A stretch of DNA of 64,000 bases from Candidatus Hydrogenedentota bacterium (lineage in GTDB: Bacteria > Hydrogenedentota > Hydrogenedentia > Hydrogenedentales > SLHB01): assembly GCA_013359265.1 (NCBI GenBank), contig JABWCD010000009.1:120654-184653 (forward strand), in the 5' to 3' direction. Shown one piece after another: positions 16,675 to 25,212 of the stretch. Under the pieces are notes generated by a model. The model searched no databases. It was not told where the DNA came from and saw nothing but the letters and a program-made list of their open reading frames with translations. The position numbers and the translations under genes were made by a program. The first letter of the stretch is position 1; each line of letters begins with the position of its first letter.

Positions 16675-18101
16675 TCTACGAAAAATCTGCTCCGGGCCGC
16701 CGCGCCATCACGTTCGGTCCGCTGGACGTACCGGATGCCTCGCTTCCGAACGACCTGTGCCGCGGCAAAGCCGCCGAACTTCCCGAACTCGCGGAGATCG
16801 ATGTCATTCGACATTTCACCAATCTATCGCGCCGCAACTTTGGCATCGATTCGCATTTCTACCCGCTCGGCTCCTGCACGATGAAGTACAACCCGAAAAT
16901 GGCGGAGGCGGTTGCGGCGCTGCCCGGCTTTGCGCACCTCCATCCGCACCTCTCCAGCGCCGAAGCCTATTGGCCGCTGTGCCAGGGGGCGTTCGAGCTC
17001 GTATACGAAACGGAAAAATGGCTCGCGGAAATTGCGGGGATGAAGCAAACCTGTTTGCAGCCCATCGCCGGTGCGCACGGCGAACTCGCGGGCGCGCTGC
17101 TCATCGCCGCGTACCACCGCGACCGCGGCGAATCGAACAAGGACACGATCCTCATCCCCGATTCCGCGCACGGCACCAACCCCGCCAGCGCCGCCATCGC
17201 CGGATTTAGAGTCGTCGAAGTGCCGTCGCACGAAGATGGCACAATGCGCCTCGACAGTGTGAAAGCCGCGATGACGGAAAACGTCGCCGGCCTCATGATG
17301 ACCTGTCCCAACACGCACGGTCTCTTCGAGCCCGTTGTCGCCGAGATCGCCGACTACCTGCATCAGCACGACGCACTCTTGTATTACGACGGCGCGAACC
17401 TCAACGCAATCATCGGCAAGGCGCGCCCGGGCGATCTCGGCTTCGACGTCATGCATTACAACCTGCACAAAACCTTCGCGACACCGCACGGCATGGGCGG
17501 TCCCGGGTCAGGCCCGGTCGGTGTCGGCGAACGCCTGGAAAAGTATCTGCCCGGTCCGCGCGTTGTGAAACGCGGCGAATCGTTCGCGCTCGAAATGCCC
17601 GAGAAATCCATCGGGCGTCTCTCGCAATTCTTCGGCAATTTCGGCATGGCCGTGCGCGCATACGCGTACATGCGCCACCTCGGCAAGGACGGCCTGCGCG
17701 AAGTCGCGGAAGATGCCGTGCTCAATGCCAATTACATCTGGGCGCGGTTGAAGGGCACGTACACGCCCGCGTTCGATCTGCCCTTCATGCACGAGTGCAT
17801 CTTCACCGCCGCGCCCGAAGCGAAGAAAGGCGTTCGCGCGCTCGATATCGCAAAAGCGCTGCTCGATTACGGTTTCCACGCGCCTACCGTCTACTTTCCG
17901 CTGACCGTTAAGGAAAGCATCATGATCGAGCCAACCGAAACCGAATCGCGCGAAACCCTCGACGCCTTCTGCGACGCCATGCTCGACATCGCGAAAAGAA
18001 TCGAGTCCGATCCCGATTCTCTCCACGACGCCCCGACGACCACCCCGGTCGGCCGCCTCGACGAAGTCCACGCCGCCCGGCAGTTGAATTGCGCGTGTTA
18101 G
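16665..18101 (+). CDS. gcvPB: Glycine dehydrogenase (decarboxylating) subunit 2
   Basis: A 478-residue C-terminal half of the P protein, carrying the pyridoxal phosphate site. Lys269 in 'MHYNLHKTFATPHGMGGPGSGP' is the Schiff-base lysine, with the typical glycine-rich loop behind it. Other family blocks are 'YPLGSCTMKYNPK', 'QPIAGAHGELAG', 'IPDSAHGTNPASAA', 'YYDGANLNAIIGKARPGDLG' and 'FPLTVKESIMIEPTETES'. It is the last metabolic gene of the operon; the hicBA pair follows after about 110 bases on the same strand. Confidence 0.97.
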   Translation: MQLIYEKSAPGRRAITFGPLDVPDASLPNDLCRGKAAELPELAEIDVIRHFTNLSRRNFGIDSHFYPLGSCTMKYNPKMAEAVAALPGFAHLHPHLSSAEAYWPLCQGAFELVYETEKWLAEIAGMKQTCLQPIAGAHGELAGALLIAAYHRDRGESNKDTILIPDSAHGTNPASAAIAGFRVVEVPSHEDGTMRLDSVKAAMTENVAGLMMTCPNTHGLFEPVVAEIADYLHQHDALLYYDGANLNAIIGKARPGDLGFDVMHYNLHKTFATPHGMGGPGSGPVGVGERLEKYLPGPRVVKRGESFALEMPEKSIGRLSQFFGNFGMAVRAYAYMRHLGKDGLREVAEDAVLNANYIWARLKGTYTPAFDLPFMHECIFTAAPEAKKGVRALDIAKALLDYGFHAPTVYFPLTVKESIMIEPTETESRETLDAFCDAMLDIAKRIESDPDSLHDAPTTTPVGRLDEVHAARQLNCAC

Positions 18102-18212
18102 TCGGTGAAGCCTGCGCTGGCGCTTTGCTTTTCAAAAGTCATAAGATACCGCCGTCGGCAAGGTCCACTACGGTCTGTGGCCGAAAGCGCAAGTTGCGTT
18201 AAGGAGTACCGT

Positions 18213-18419
18213 GTGCAATTTACCGTTGCGACCGAACAAGAGGAAGACGGGCGATGGATCGCCGAGGTGAATGAGCTTCCCGGGGTACTGAAGTATGGGA
18301 AAACCCGCGATGAAGCCATCGCGCTGGCGGAAGCGTTGGCGCTCCGGGTTGTCGCGGACCGGATCGAACACGGCGAACACCCGGTCGAGCCGATCCAGAT
18401 TACCTTCGCGGCGGCATGA
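18213..18419 (+). CDS. hicB: HicB-family antitoxin (short form)
   Basis: A 68-residue protein with the partially degraded RNase H-like fold of HicB: 'FTVATEQEEDGRWIAEVNELPGVLKYGKTRDEAIALAEALALRV'. HicB binds and blocks the HicA mRNA interferase. The usual C-terminal DNA-binding domain is absent, so autoregulation by this protein is doubtful. The frame is open to 18105, but the GTG at 18213 has an AAGGAG Shine-Dalgarno six bases upstream and the family start. Its stop overlaps the hicA ATG in an ATGA junction. The order antitoxin-then-toxin is the reverse of the classical hicAB locus. Confidence 0.88.
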   Translation: MQFTVATEQEEDGRWIAEVNELPGVLKYGKTRDEAIALAEALALRVVADRIEHGEHPVEPIQITFAAA

Positions 18420-18628
18420 GCCAGTGGCCCAGCGCAAAGGCCAAGCGCGTGCTTGCCGCGCTGCGGAAGATCGGCTGGGAAGTGAAACGCATTTCCGGCT
18501 CACACAAGACCCTTTCTCGGCCCGGTCTTCCCGATTACGTTTTTGCATTTCACGACAACGAGGAGATTGGGCCGGGCATGTTGGCCCGCATTGCGAAAAA
18601 CACGGGGCTGAAACCGGAAGACCTCTGA
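18416..18628 (+). CDS. hicA: HicA-family mRNA interferase toxin
   Basis: A 70-residue double-stranded-RNA-binding-like toxin. The family pattern is clear: a first helix ('AKRVLAALRKIGWEVKRI'), the catalytic His30 in 'GSHKTLSRPG', a central strand ('YVFAFHDNEEIGPGML') and the C-terminal 'ARIAKNTGL'. HicA cleaves mRNAs and stalls growth when free of HicB. It overlaps hicB by four bases, so their translation is coupled. It lies just downstream of the gcv operon and may be co-transcribed with it. Confidence 0.9.
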   Translation: MSQWPSAKAKRVLAALRKIGWEVKRISGSHKTLSRPGLPDYVFAFHDNEEIGPGMLARIAKNTGLKPEDL

Positions 18629-18682
18629 CGCGTGTCCGGTCATTGGGGCACGCGGCGATCCGGTCTGCGCAGGAGCAATCGA

Positions 18683-19543
18683 GTGAGTAACGGCGAAATG
18701 ACAAGGCGCACCGTCCTTGCCACCGCGGCGATGGGCGTAGCACTGGGCACGATGACACCGCGGTCCGTGGCGGCACAGGGCGCATTGAAAAGCCGCCTCA
18801 AGCAGTCAGTCTGCAAGTGGTGCTACAAAGACATTTCGCTCGAAGATTTATGCAAAGCCGCCGTCGACATCGGGCTGAAATCCATCGACCTGCTCGATGT
18901 CGCGCAATTGCCCGTCGTCAAGCAACACGGCCTCCTTTGCGCCATGGTCAACGGACCCGGCCCGATTCGCGACGGATGGAACGAGACGAAACGTCACGAC
19001 GAGCTCGTGAAAAAATCGGAAGCGATTCTTCCCGTCGTCGCGGAATATGGCTTCCCGAACATGATTGTCTTCAGCGGCGACCGCCGCGGGATGAGCGATG
19101 CGGAAGGCATCAAGAACTGCGCAAAGGGCATCAAACGCATTACACCGCTCGCCGAAAAGCTCGGTGTGACCGTCTGCATGGAACTGCTCAACAGCAAGCG
19201 CGATCACAAAGACTACATGTGCGATCACACCGCGTGGGGCGTCGCGCTGGTGAACGAAGTCGGTTCAGAACGCTTCAAGCTGCTCTACGACATCTACCAC
19301 ATGCAGATCATGGAAGGCGACGTGATCGCGACGATTCGCGAGAACAAAGACTACATCGCACATTACCACACCGGCGGTGTTCCCGGCCGTCACGAGATCG
19401 ACGAAACGCAGGAACTGCAATACAAGACAATCTGTCAAGCCATCGTCGACACCGGCTTCACCGGCTACCTCGCGCAGGAATTCATCCCCGCGCGCGATCC
19501 GCTGACGTCGCTCGCGCAGGCCGCGCGCATCTGCGACGTATAG
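18683..19543 (+). CDS. Tat-exported TIM-barrel protein, hydroxypyruvate isomerase-like
   Basis: About 286 residues. A twin-arginine signal ('MTRRTVLATAAMG') precedes a xylose-isomerase-like/AP endonuclease-2 TIM barrel. Metal-site residues of the hydroxypyruvate isomerase group appear at expected spots: Glu in 'CMELLNSK', Asp/His in 'YDIYHMQIMEGD', His in 'HYHTGGVPGRHEID' and Glu in 'LAQEFIPARDP'. Cytosolic Hyi interconverts hydroxypyruvate and tartronate semialdehyde; the exported homologues common in Planctomycetes have no proven substrate. The start is a GTG at 18683 after an AGGAGC Shine-Dalgarno; the ATG at 18698 is an alternative. It follows hicA closely and ends at a strong hairpin. 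Confidence 0.85.
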   Translation: MSNGEMTRRTVLATAAMGVALGTMTPRSVAAQGALKSRLKQSVCKWCYKDISLEDLCKAAVDIGLKSIDLLDVAQLPVVKQHGLLCAMVNGPGPIRDGWNETKRHDELVKKSEAILPVVAEYGFPNMIVFSGDRRGMSDAEGIKNCAKGIKRITPLAEKLGVTVCMELLNSKRDHKDYMCDHTAWGVALVNEVGSERFKLLYDIYHMQIMEGDVIATIRENKDYIAHYHTGGVPGRHEIDETQELQYKTICQAIVDTGFTGYLAQEFIPARDPLTSLAQAARICDV

Positions 19544-19564
19544 CGTCTGCGACAGACAAAACAA

Positions 19565-19594
19565 GCGCGCCGGCGATCCCCATCGCCGGCGCGC
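19565..19594. terminator. Strong hairpin terminator between convergent genes
   Basis: A 13-bp perfect stem (19565-19577 with 19582-19594) closes on a CCCC loop. On the minus strand it is followed by a T-rich run (TTGTTTTGTC), so it is a good intrinsic terminator for the cold-shock gene. On the plus strand there is no U-tract, so it would only help end the gcv/hic/TIM-barrel transcript. Confidence 0.75.
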
Positions 19595-19616
19595 CCGCGT
19601 TACTCAGTCGTCCTGG

Positions 19617-19850
19617 TTAGTCTGGACGCGATACATTTACCGCTTGGAGACCTTTTGGGCTCTCCAGCAGTTCAAACTGGACCTCTTCCCCTTCGCGCAG
19701 CGTGCGAAATCCCTCCATCCGAATCGCGCTGTGATGCACAAACACGTCCGGACTGTTTTCGCGCGTGATGAAACCAAACCCCTTTTGGTCGTTAAACCAC
19801 TTCACGCGCCCCTTGAGATGATTCCCGTTCGTTCCATTCGTACCGCTCAT
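19617..19850 (-). CDS. Cold-shock domain protein (CspA family)
   Basis: A 77-residue single OB-fold nucleic-acid chaperone. RNP1 is 'KGFGFI' (23-28) and RNP2 is 'VFVHHSAI' (36-43). The ending '[20 protein letters not shown]' is typical. An unusual Asn/Gly/Thr-rich N-terminal tail of about ten residues precedes the fold. The frame is open to 19946, but the ATG at 19850 follows a GAGGGAA Shine-Dalgarno. Transcription probably begins about 100 bases upstream at the promoter 19959-19987, leaving a long leader as is common for cold-shock mRNAs. A strong hairpin terminator follows the stop codon. Confidence 0.93.
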   Translation of the reverse strand: MSGTNGTNGNHLKGRVKWFNDQKGFGFITRENSPDVFVHHSAIRMEGFRTLREGEEVQFELLESPKGLQAVNVSRPD

Positions 19851-19958
19851 ACCACATTCCCTCTTACTGAAATCTAACCACACACACACCCACACAGCAG
19901 GTCCAGCGGGGATACAAGAGCGTGTCCCAGCCCTCCTCTGACCCACCTTGCAAATTCT

Positions 19959-19987
19959 AGAATATCGCTTAATACGGATTCTGTCAA
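19959..19987 (-). promoter_or_regulatory. Near-consensus sigma70 promoter of the cold-shock gene
   Basis: Read on the minus strand, TTGACA (19982-19987) and TATTCT (19959-19964) are separated by exactly 17 bases. This is a consensus -35 with a five-of-six -10 element. It gives a leader of roughly 100 bases before the cold-shock ATG at 19850. Confidence 0.75.
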
Positions 19988-20261
19988 CGGGTAATCAAAT
20001 AATTTTGCTCACCTTGGTTCGAGATTTTCGTACCTATCGTTAGGTATTCCGATTCGAAAGGAGCCATTGCGGCCCGCGTTCCGTCTCGCCAAAATCATGG
20101 CTTGCGAAGGTTTAGACCAGTCCCAAATTCCGAAACCCCGGAAAATCGGCCATTTGAGTCCGTCTTGGAACTGCGCGCCGCCGAGCGGCTCATCTTAGGG
20201 GCAGGTTGTGTATAGTCGGGGCGCGTGAAACACAACCGAATCCGGATCGGCGTTCGTACCT
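19988..20261. other. Divergent intergenic region
   Basis: Together with 19851-19958 this separates the cold-shock gene (minus) from the isoaspartyl peptidase gene (plus). Its left part is AT-rich compared with the surroundings. On the plus strand a TATAGT at 20211-20216 is a possible -10 box for the peptidase gene, but no good -35 stands 17 bases before it. No gene is seen. Confidence 0.4.
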
Positions 20262-21092
20262 ATGCATGCACTTGCAGTTCACGGTGGAGCGGGCCAGTGG
20301 CCCGAAGAGAAGGTCCAGCGCGCGTTGGACGGTGTCAGCCGCGCGCTGGACATCGGTCAGGCGATTCTCGCGCGGGGCGGCGCCGCGCTCGACGCCGTCG
20401 AACAGGCCGTTCAGGTGATGGAGGACGACCCGGTGTTTGATGCGGGCACCGGGTCTTACGCGAACACCGATGGAGAGGTGGAAATGGACGCCATAATCGC
20501 CGATGGCGCCTCCGGGCGGTTTGGGTCCGTCGCGGCCGTACGCAACGTTCGGCACCCCATCGCCGTCGCGCGCAAGGTCATGGACGATACGCCGCACTGC
20601 CTGCTCGTCGGCGAGGGCGCGACCCGCTTCGCGCACGCCAACGGTTTCGACTTCATTCCGAATGAACTGCTCCTCGGCGAGTCGTTTCATCCCATCCATG
20701 ACACGGTCGGCGCCGTCGCGCTGGACAGTTACGGACGTCTCGCCGTCGCGACATCCACCGGCGGCACGCGGGGAAAGATGCCGGGCCGTGTCGGCGATTC
20801 GCCCATCTTCGGCGCAGGCGCCTACGCGGATGCCGCCTGTGCTGTGTCATCGACCGGGGTGGGCGAGTTCATCATGCGGGCGCTGCTTGCGAAATTCGTC
20901 GCCGACGGAATTGCCCGCGGCCTCACGCCGGAACTCGCTACGCAGGGCGCAATCGCCCACCTGGCGCACATCGGCGGAATGGGTGGTGTAATCGCAGTGG
21001 ACCGAGAGGGCCGTGTCGGGCGCTGGGCGAATACGGCGGCCATGCCTTCGGGTTATGTCGATGGCAAGGGAGTTCGCGCTGTCCGTCCGTAG
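20262..21092 (+). CDS. Isoaspartyl peptidase / L-asparaginase (Ntn-hydrolase, plant type)
   Basis: A 276-residue Ntn-hydrolase that removes beta-aspartyl bonds from damaged peptides and can hydrolyse asparagine. The proenzyme cleaves itself before Thr148 ('HDTVGAVALD'), and Thr148 becomes the catalytic nucleophile. The substrate loops 'STGGTRGKMPGRVGDSPIFGAGAYA' and 'STGVGEFIMR' are intact. The N-terminal 'VHGGAGQW' and 'NTDGEVEMDAIIAD' are also typical. The residue before the cleavage site is Asp rather than the Gly of the E. coli enzyme, a variant seen in other bacterial members. It would fit turnover of peptides in a genome segment that also encodes a peptide importer. Confidence 0.93.
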   Translation: MHALAVHGGAGQWPEEKVQRALDGVSRALDIGQAILARGGAALDAVEQAVQVMEDDPVFDAGTGSYANTDGEVEMDAIIADGASGRFGSVAAVRNVRHPIAVARKVMDDTPHCLLVGEGATRFAHANGFDFIPNELLLGESFHPIHDTVGAVALDSYGRLAVATSTGGTRGKMPGRVGDSPIFGAGAYADAACAVSSTGVGEFIMRALLAKFVADGIARGLTPELATQGAIAHLAHIGGMGGVIAVDREGRVGRWANTAAMPSGYVDGKGVRAVRP

Positions 21093-21135
21093 CGACTCGT
21101 CGCCCACAAACGTCAATTGGTCATCGTTGCGCCCC

Positions 21136-21164
21136 TTGTCAGGCTGCGCTTTGTTCGATATACT
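21136..21164 (+). promoter_or_regulatory. Near-consensus sigma70 promoter
   Basis: TTGTCA (21136-21141) and TATACT (21159-21164) are separated by exactly 17 bases. It would start transcription about 55 bases before the helicase-associated-domain gene at 21227. Confidence 0.7.
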
Positions 21165-21226
21165 GCCTGTTTATTCAACAAATTTGCGGGTTTTCCATAT
21201 ATGTTTCTTGGTCAAGGGGGTAGGCG

Positions 21227-23062
21227 ATGCGCCATGGGGCGAGCCTAATTGCGGCACTCGAGGGCATGAGCCGGCCCGCGTTTCGGATCGCGAAGGAGCT
21301 GACGCTTAACAGCCGCTCGGGCCTGACTGTCCGCTTTCTGTCAAAGAAACTCGAACTTCCCGAGGAGGAAATCGAGTACATCATCGACGTCAACCACCGC
21401 ATCTTCTTTACGGACATCACGAAGGTAAAACTCGTCGCCGAAGGTCCGGCGGTGGTAAAGCGCATTTCGGACGGACTAGAAAACCGGGGCGATGTTCCCT
21501 CGCTGATGAATCTGGTGAAGGGCCTCGGTCCGCACGAGTTTCGCCGGTTGGAGGAGCAAATCGGGATCGAGAAACCTGGCGGCAAGAAGGCCGCTGCGGA
21601 AGAGTTGGTCTCGCGCGGGTATCAGCATCCGGACTCGATCGTCGAATACGTTGCCTCGCGCGGGTTCTCGCCCGCCGCGCGCGAGATTTTCGACATCGTG
21701 TGGCAAACGAAACCGGGCGTTCTGCCGACGGCCGCGATCCGCAGCGCGGCCGCCGGCAAGTCGGACTACGCCGTCGAACAGGCGCTGCTCGAATTGTTTA
21801 ACGGCTTTGCACTCTTCGAGATGTTCCGGTTCGACAGCGAAGACCGGCTCGTGCGTGTCGCGGGGATTCTCTCGGAACTGCGGCAGTGGCGCGAGTCCTC
21901 GCGATCGAACGGCGCCGCCAAGTTCGGACTGCGACAGATTAAGGGCAAGCCGGATGACGTCGACGTGCGTGGGCTCGATTTGTCCGACCGCATCTGCCGT
22001 CTTGTCGCAGCCATTGCCGCGCGGCCCGTGCGCATGCGCGGCGACGGCGAATTGTTCCGGGAGGACCGGCGCAGGCTTGAAGACTTGTGCGGCGACGATC
22101 TGGAACCCTCGCTGCAGACGTGCCTCTGGATGGCGCAGGGCGTGGGCTGGCTCGCGCGCGTGGACAACGAACTGCGGGCGGGCGAACCCGAGCAACTTAT
22201 CGAACTCGATCGCGTGGGCCGCCACCACGTGTTGTTCGATTGGCTCATGACGACCGGAAGCGAGAACGCGTCACGCCGCCGCATGGCGACACTGCTTGAG
22301 GAACTAAAGCCGGACGCGTGGTACCCGGTCACGGATTTTGTGGACTACGCGCAACGGCAGAACCTCGATGGGGAGCGTCCGCAGATCAAGAACGCCGGCG
22401 GGCACTGGCACTACGTCGGCTCGAGCGGCGGCAACACCGAGCGCAGTCTCGCGCGGTCCCTCGAAGAAACGTTTCTGTGGCTTGGCCTTGTCGATCGGGC
22501 GCAAGACGCGTCGCGCGGGTTGTTCCGGCTGACGCCGCTCGGCCGCGCCTTCATCAGCGGAGGCGACCGCAAATCGCTTTCAAAACAGTTTCCGGAGCGC
22601 CAGGGCGAGATCATCGTCCAACCGAATTTCGATATCGTCGTACCGTCGCAGGACATGGACCCGCTGCTCACCGTCCCACTCGATCAGTTCGCCGTCCGCG
22701 GCAGTACGGGCCTCGCCACGGTGTACACGCTGACGAAGGATTCGTTCACACGCGCGGTGCAGGATGGGCACGACGGCGACGCGTTCGTAAAATTCCTGCT
22801 CGAACACAACCGCGGCGGATCGCTTCCGTCAAATGTGCTCACGACGCTCGACGACTGGCGCGGCGGCATGAAACGTGTCCGCCTGCGTACGGTCCACGTG
22901 CTCGAATCGGACGACCCGCTCGTGATGGCCGACCTGCTCCACCGCCGGCGGTTCAACAAGCACTTCGAGCAGCTCGACCCGCACAAAACCGTCGCCGTCG
23001 CCCGCATCTCGAAAGCCGACCTCGCCAAGGAATTGGAGAAAGAAGGCTTCGTGGTCGATTAG
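21227..23062 (+). CDS. Helicase-associated (XPB/Ssl2-like C-terminal) domain protein without a helicase
   Basis: A 611-residue cytosolic protein. The last third ('QGEIIVQPNFDIVVPSQDMD', 'VYTLTKDSFTRAVQDGHDG', 'SLPSNVLTTLDDW') matches the helicase C-terminal 3 / XPB-associated domain. That domain also occurs alone in Actinobacteria and other bacteria. No Walker A or DEAD-box motif is present, so it is not itself a helicase. The N-terminal region contains winged-helix-like segments ('GLTVRFLSKKLELPEEEIEYII'). A role in DNA repair or nucleic-acid binding is a reasonable guess from the domain. The ATG has an AAGGGGG Shine-Dalgarno and a promoter 60 bases upstream. It seems to lead a plus-strand run up to the epimerase. 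Confidence 0.75.
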   Translation: MRHGASLIAALEGMSRPAFRIAKELTLNSRSGLTVRFLSKKLELPEEEIEYIIDVNHRIFFTDITKVKLVAEGPAVVKRISDGLENRGDVPSLMNLVKGLGPHEFRRLEEQIGIEKPGGKKAAAEELVSRGYQHPDSIVEYVASRGFSPAAREIFDIVWQTKPGVLPTAAIRSAAAGKSDYAVEQALLELFNGFALFEMFRFDSEDRLVRVAGILSELRQWRESSRSNGAAKFGLRQIKGKPDDVDVRGLDLSDRICRLVAAIAARPVRMRGDGELFREDRRRLEDLCGDDLEPSLQTCLWMAQGVGWLARVDNELRAGEPEQLIELDRVGRHHVLFDWLMTTGSENASRRRMATLLEELKPDAWYPVTDFVDYAQRQNLDGERPQIKNAGGHWHYVGSSGGNTERSLARSLEETFLWLGLVDRAQDASRGLFRLTPLGRAFISGGDRKSLSKQFPERQGEIIVQPNFDIVVPSQDMDPLLTVPLDQFAVRGSTGLATVYTLTKDSFTRAVQDGHDGDAFVKFLLEHNRGGSLPSNVLTTLDDWRGGMKRVRLRTVHVLESDDPLVMADLLHRRRFNKHFEQLDPHKTVAVARISKADLAKELEKEGFVVD

Positions 23063-23128
23063 AGGACCGCGCGCGGCGTGGCGGTTCATCACTTGCGCGC
23101 GCACCACGCCCTCGCTACTCTATGTCGC

Positions 23129-23638
23129 ATGGAGCTTTCTCAGACACTCAGCACGGCGCTTGGCGTGTGTATTTGCGCCTGCATTCTTGTTGCGTTTGTA
23201 GTGCAGCGCCAATGGATTCGGGGGGCGTGGAAGCGCGGCATGGAGGCCTACGAACGCAAGGATTTCGCCGAAGTGCGCAATGCGTTCCGCTACGTCGTGA
23301 AGAAATACCCCGGCTGGGCGATGGCGCGCCGAATGCTCGCGCGCGGGCTTGCCGGCCTTGGCCAACACGCGGAAGCCGAGCAGGAACTGCGGCTGGCCGC
23401 GCAACTTGAACCGCGCAACGCCGAGGGGCACATCGATCTCGCGATCTTTCTCGCGTCCCTCCCGCGCGACCGCCACGAGGAAGCCGTTGCGTGCATCGAG
23501 ACCGCGCTCGGCGTAGCGCCGGAAATGCGCCCCGCGGTGGCCACGCTGCCGCAGTTGCGCGCATTGCATTCGCACCCGCAGTTCCGAATGCTGGCGGGGC
23601 TGCCGGACGCCGAGATTTCGGCTGCGAGACTGAACTGA
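23129..23638 (+). CDS. Membrane-anchored TPR protein
   Basis: About 169 residues. One N-terminal membrane segment ('LSTALGVCICACILVAFVVQ') is followed by tetratricopeptide-like helices: 'RGMEAYERKDFAEVRNAFRYVVKKYPGWAMARRMLARGLAGLGQHAEAEQELRLAAQLEPRN' spans two repeats, and a third weaker one follows. TPRs mediate protein contacts; no enzymatic part is seen. The frame is open from 23078, but the ATG at 23129 places the membrane segment properly at the N-terminus. The neighbours (helicase-associated protein, alpha/beta hydrolase) do not reveal its partner. Confidence 0.75.
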   Translation: MELSQTLSTALGVCICACILVAFVVQRQWIRGAWKRGMEAYERKDFAEVRNAFRYVVKKYPGWAMARRMLARGLAGLGQHAEAEQELRLAAQLEPRNAEGHIDLAIFLASLPRDRHEEAVACIETALGVAPEMRPAVATLPQLRALHSHPQFRMLAGLPDAEISAARLN

Positions 23639-23653
23639 CGGGACGGTCTGGGT

Positions 23654-24460
23654 ATGCCATTGACGTTTGATCGCGATTCGCTCAAGTTCCACTTCCGCGA
23701 CGAAGGGACCGGTGTGCCGTTCGTCTATCAACACGGTCTCGGCGCGGACGTGTCGCAGCCCTTCTCGTTCTTTGTCGGCGGGCACCGCGGCATTCGCCTG
23801 ATATCGATGGATTGCCGCGCACACGGACAGACGCGCCCCCTTGGCCCGGAGGACAAGCTCAACATCGGCGCCCTTGCGGACGACGTAGTAGCGTTGATGG
23901 ATTTCCGAAAAGTCGAGCAGGCCGTTGTGGGCGGCATCTCGATGGGCGCGGCCATCGCCATGAACATAGTATTGCGCTATGCCGACCGTGTGCGCGCGCT
24001 CGTGCTGCAACGTCCCGCGTGGCTCGGCCAGCCGATGCCCGCCAATCTGCGCGTGCTGGTACTGATAGGCGAGCTCATTCGGGAACACGGCGCGCAGCGC
24101 GGAAAGGAGGTGTTCAGGGCAACGCCCGAATACGCCGCGCTGCAAAAGGAGTCGCCCGATACCGCGGCATCGAATCTCGCGCAGTTTGACCATCCGCGCG
24201 CGGACGAGACGGCGATCAAGCTCATTAGAATCCCGAACGACGCGCCCTGCGCCGACCGCGCGTGGAAAGCGATCAAAGTGCCGACGCTCGTTCTCGCGAA
24301 CCGCGTCGATCCGGTCCATCCCTACGCATTCGGGGAGACGCTGGCCAAGGAAATCCCCGGCGCGAAGTTCGCCGAGGTAACATCGAAGTCGCTGAGCATC
24401 GAGCGCCATACCGCCGACGTGCGCGCGCGCATCGAAGATTTTCTCCTGGCGCTGCCGTAG
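23654..24460 (+). CDS. Alpha/beta-fold hydrolase
   Basis: A 268-residue alpha/beta hydrolase. The nucleophile elbow is 'GISMG' with Ser96, the oxyanion 'HGLG' lies near residue 27, the acid is probably Asp in 'NRVDPVHP', and the catalytic His is in 'SIERHTADV'. The overall layout resembles 3-oxoadipate enol-lactonase and related carboxylesterases, but the substrate is unknown. No signal peptide is present, so it is cytosolic. It starts 15 bases after the TPR gene stop. Confidence 0.88.
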   Translation: MPLTFDRDSLKFHFRDEGTGVPFVYQHGLGADVSQPFSFFVGGHRGIRLISMDCRAHGQTRPLGPEDKLNIGALADDVVALMDFRKVEQAVVGGISMGAAIAMNIVLRYADRVRALVLQRPAWLGQPMPANLRVLVLIGELIREHGAQRGKEVFRATPEYAALQKESPDTAASNLAQFDHPRADETAIKLIRIPNDAPCADRAWKAIKVPTLVLANRVDPVHPYAFGETLAKEIPGAKFAEVTSKSLSIERHTADVRARIEDFLLALP

Positions 24461-24531
24461 CGCCGGCCAATTGGCTTGGCCGCTCGCCTTCCGTGTAGTC
24501 TGTACCGTCCGCAATCGATAAGGTGCTTCCC

Positions 24532-25173
24532 ATGCTGAAATGTTCCACATCGCTCTGGTCGGCCGACCTGACCAATCTGGAATCGGAGATTAAGCGCGTC
24601 GAGCCATACTCCGAGATGTTTCACATCGACGTAGCCGACGGCCACTATACGCCGACGCTGCTGTTCTTCCCCGATCTGCTCAAGGCGATCCGTAAACACA
24701 CGAAACTCCCGCTTGAAGTGCACCTGATGTGCACGCATCCACTTCATTGGGTCGAGCCCTTCGTCGAGGCTGGCGCGGACGGGTTTATCGTCTATCCCGA
24801 TTCGGAGGACGACACGCGCGACGTTATCGATGCCATCAAGGCAAACGGCAAGTTCGCGGGCATCTCGCTCACGCTGGATCAACCGATCGAACTGCTCGAT
24901 CCGTTCTGGGACGATCTCGCGATCGTCTGCATTGTCGGTACGCGCGTGGGCATCAAGGGCGCGGACATGGACCCGAGCGTACCGGGCAAGATTCGCGCCG
25001 CGCGGTCCATTATCGCCGAGCGAGGACTTAAGGCCGAGATCGAATCCGACGGCGGTATCCGCCGGCATACCGTGCCGCTGCTTCATGCGGCCGGTTCGGA
25101 TTACATCGTGCCCGGGTCGCTGATGTTCGGCGAAGACCCCGCACAGATGCGCGCGTGGCTCGCTTCGCTATAA
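24532..25173 (+). CDS. rpe: Ribulose-phosphate 3-epimerase
   Basis: A 213-residue TIM-barrel epimerase interconverting ribulose 5-phosphate and xylulose 5-phosphate in the pentose phosphate pathway. The metal and catalytic residues are in place: His31 and Asp33 in 'FHIDVADGHYTP', His64 in 'LEVHLMCTHP' and Asp in 'EIESDGGI'. The phosphate-binding end 'DYIVPGSLMFG' is also present. It is a little divergent from the E. coli enzyme, so a related pentulose/hexulose phosphate epimerase is possible. The ATG at 24532 has a TAAGGTG Shine-Dalgarno; a GTG three codons earlier is an alternative. Confidence 0.88.
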   Translation: MLKCSTSLWSADLTNLESEIKRVEPYSEMFHIDVADGHYTPTLLFFPDLLKAIRKHTKLPLEVHLMCTHPLHWVEPFVEAGADGFIVYPDSEDDTRDVIDAIKANGKFAGISLTLDQPIELLDPFWDDLAIVCIVGTRVGIKGADMDPSVPGKIRAARSIIAERGLKAEIESDGGIRRHTVPLLHAAGSDYIVPGSLMFGEDPAQMRAWLASL

Positions 25174-25212
25174 TCTTCATTCGAGGAATACGTCCCGCGC
25201 GAGGTGCCTGAC

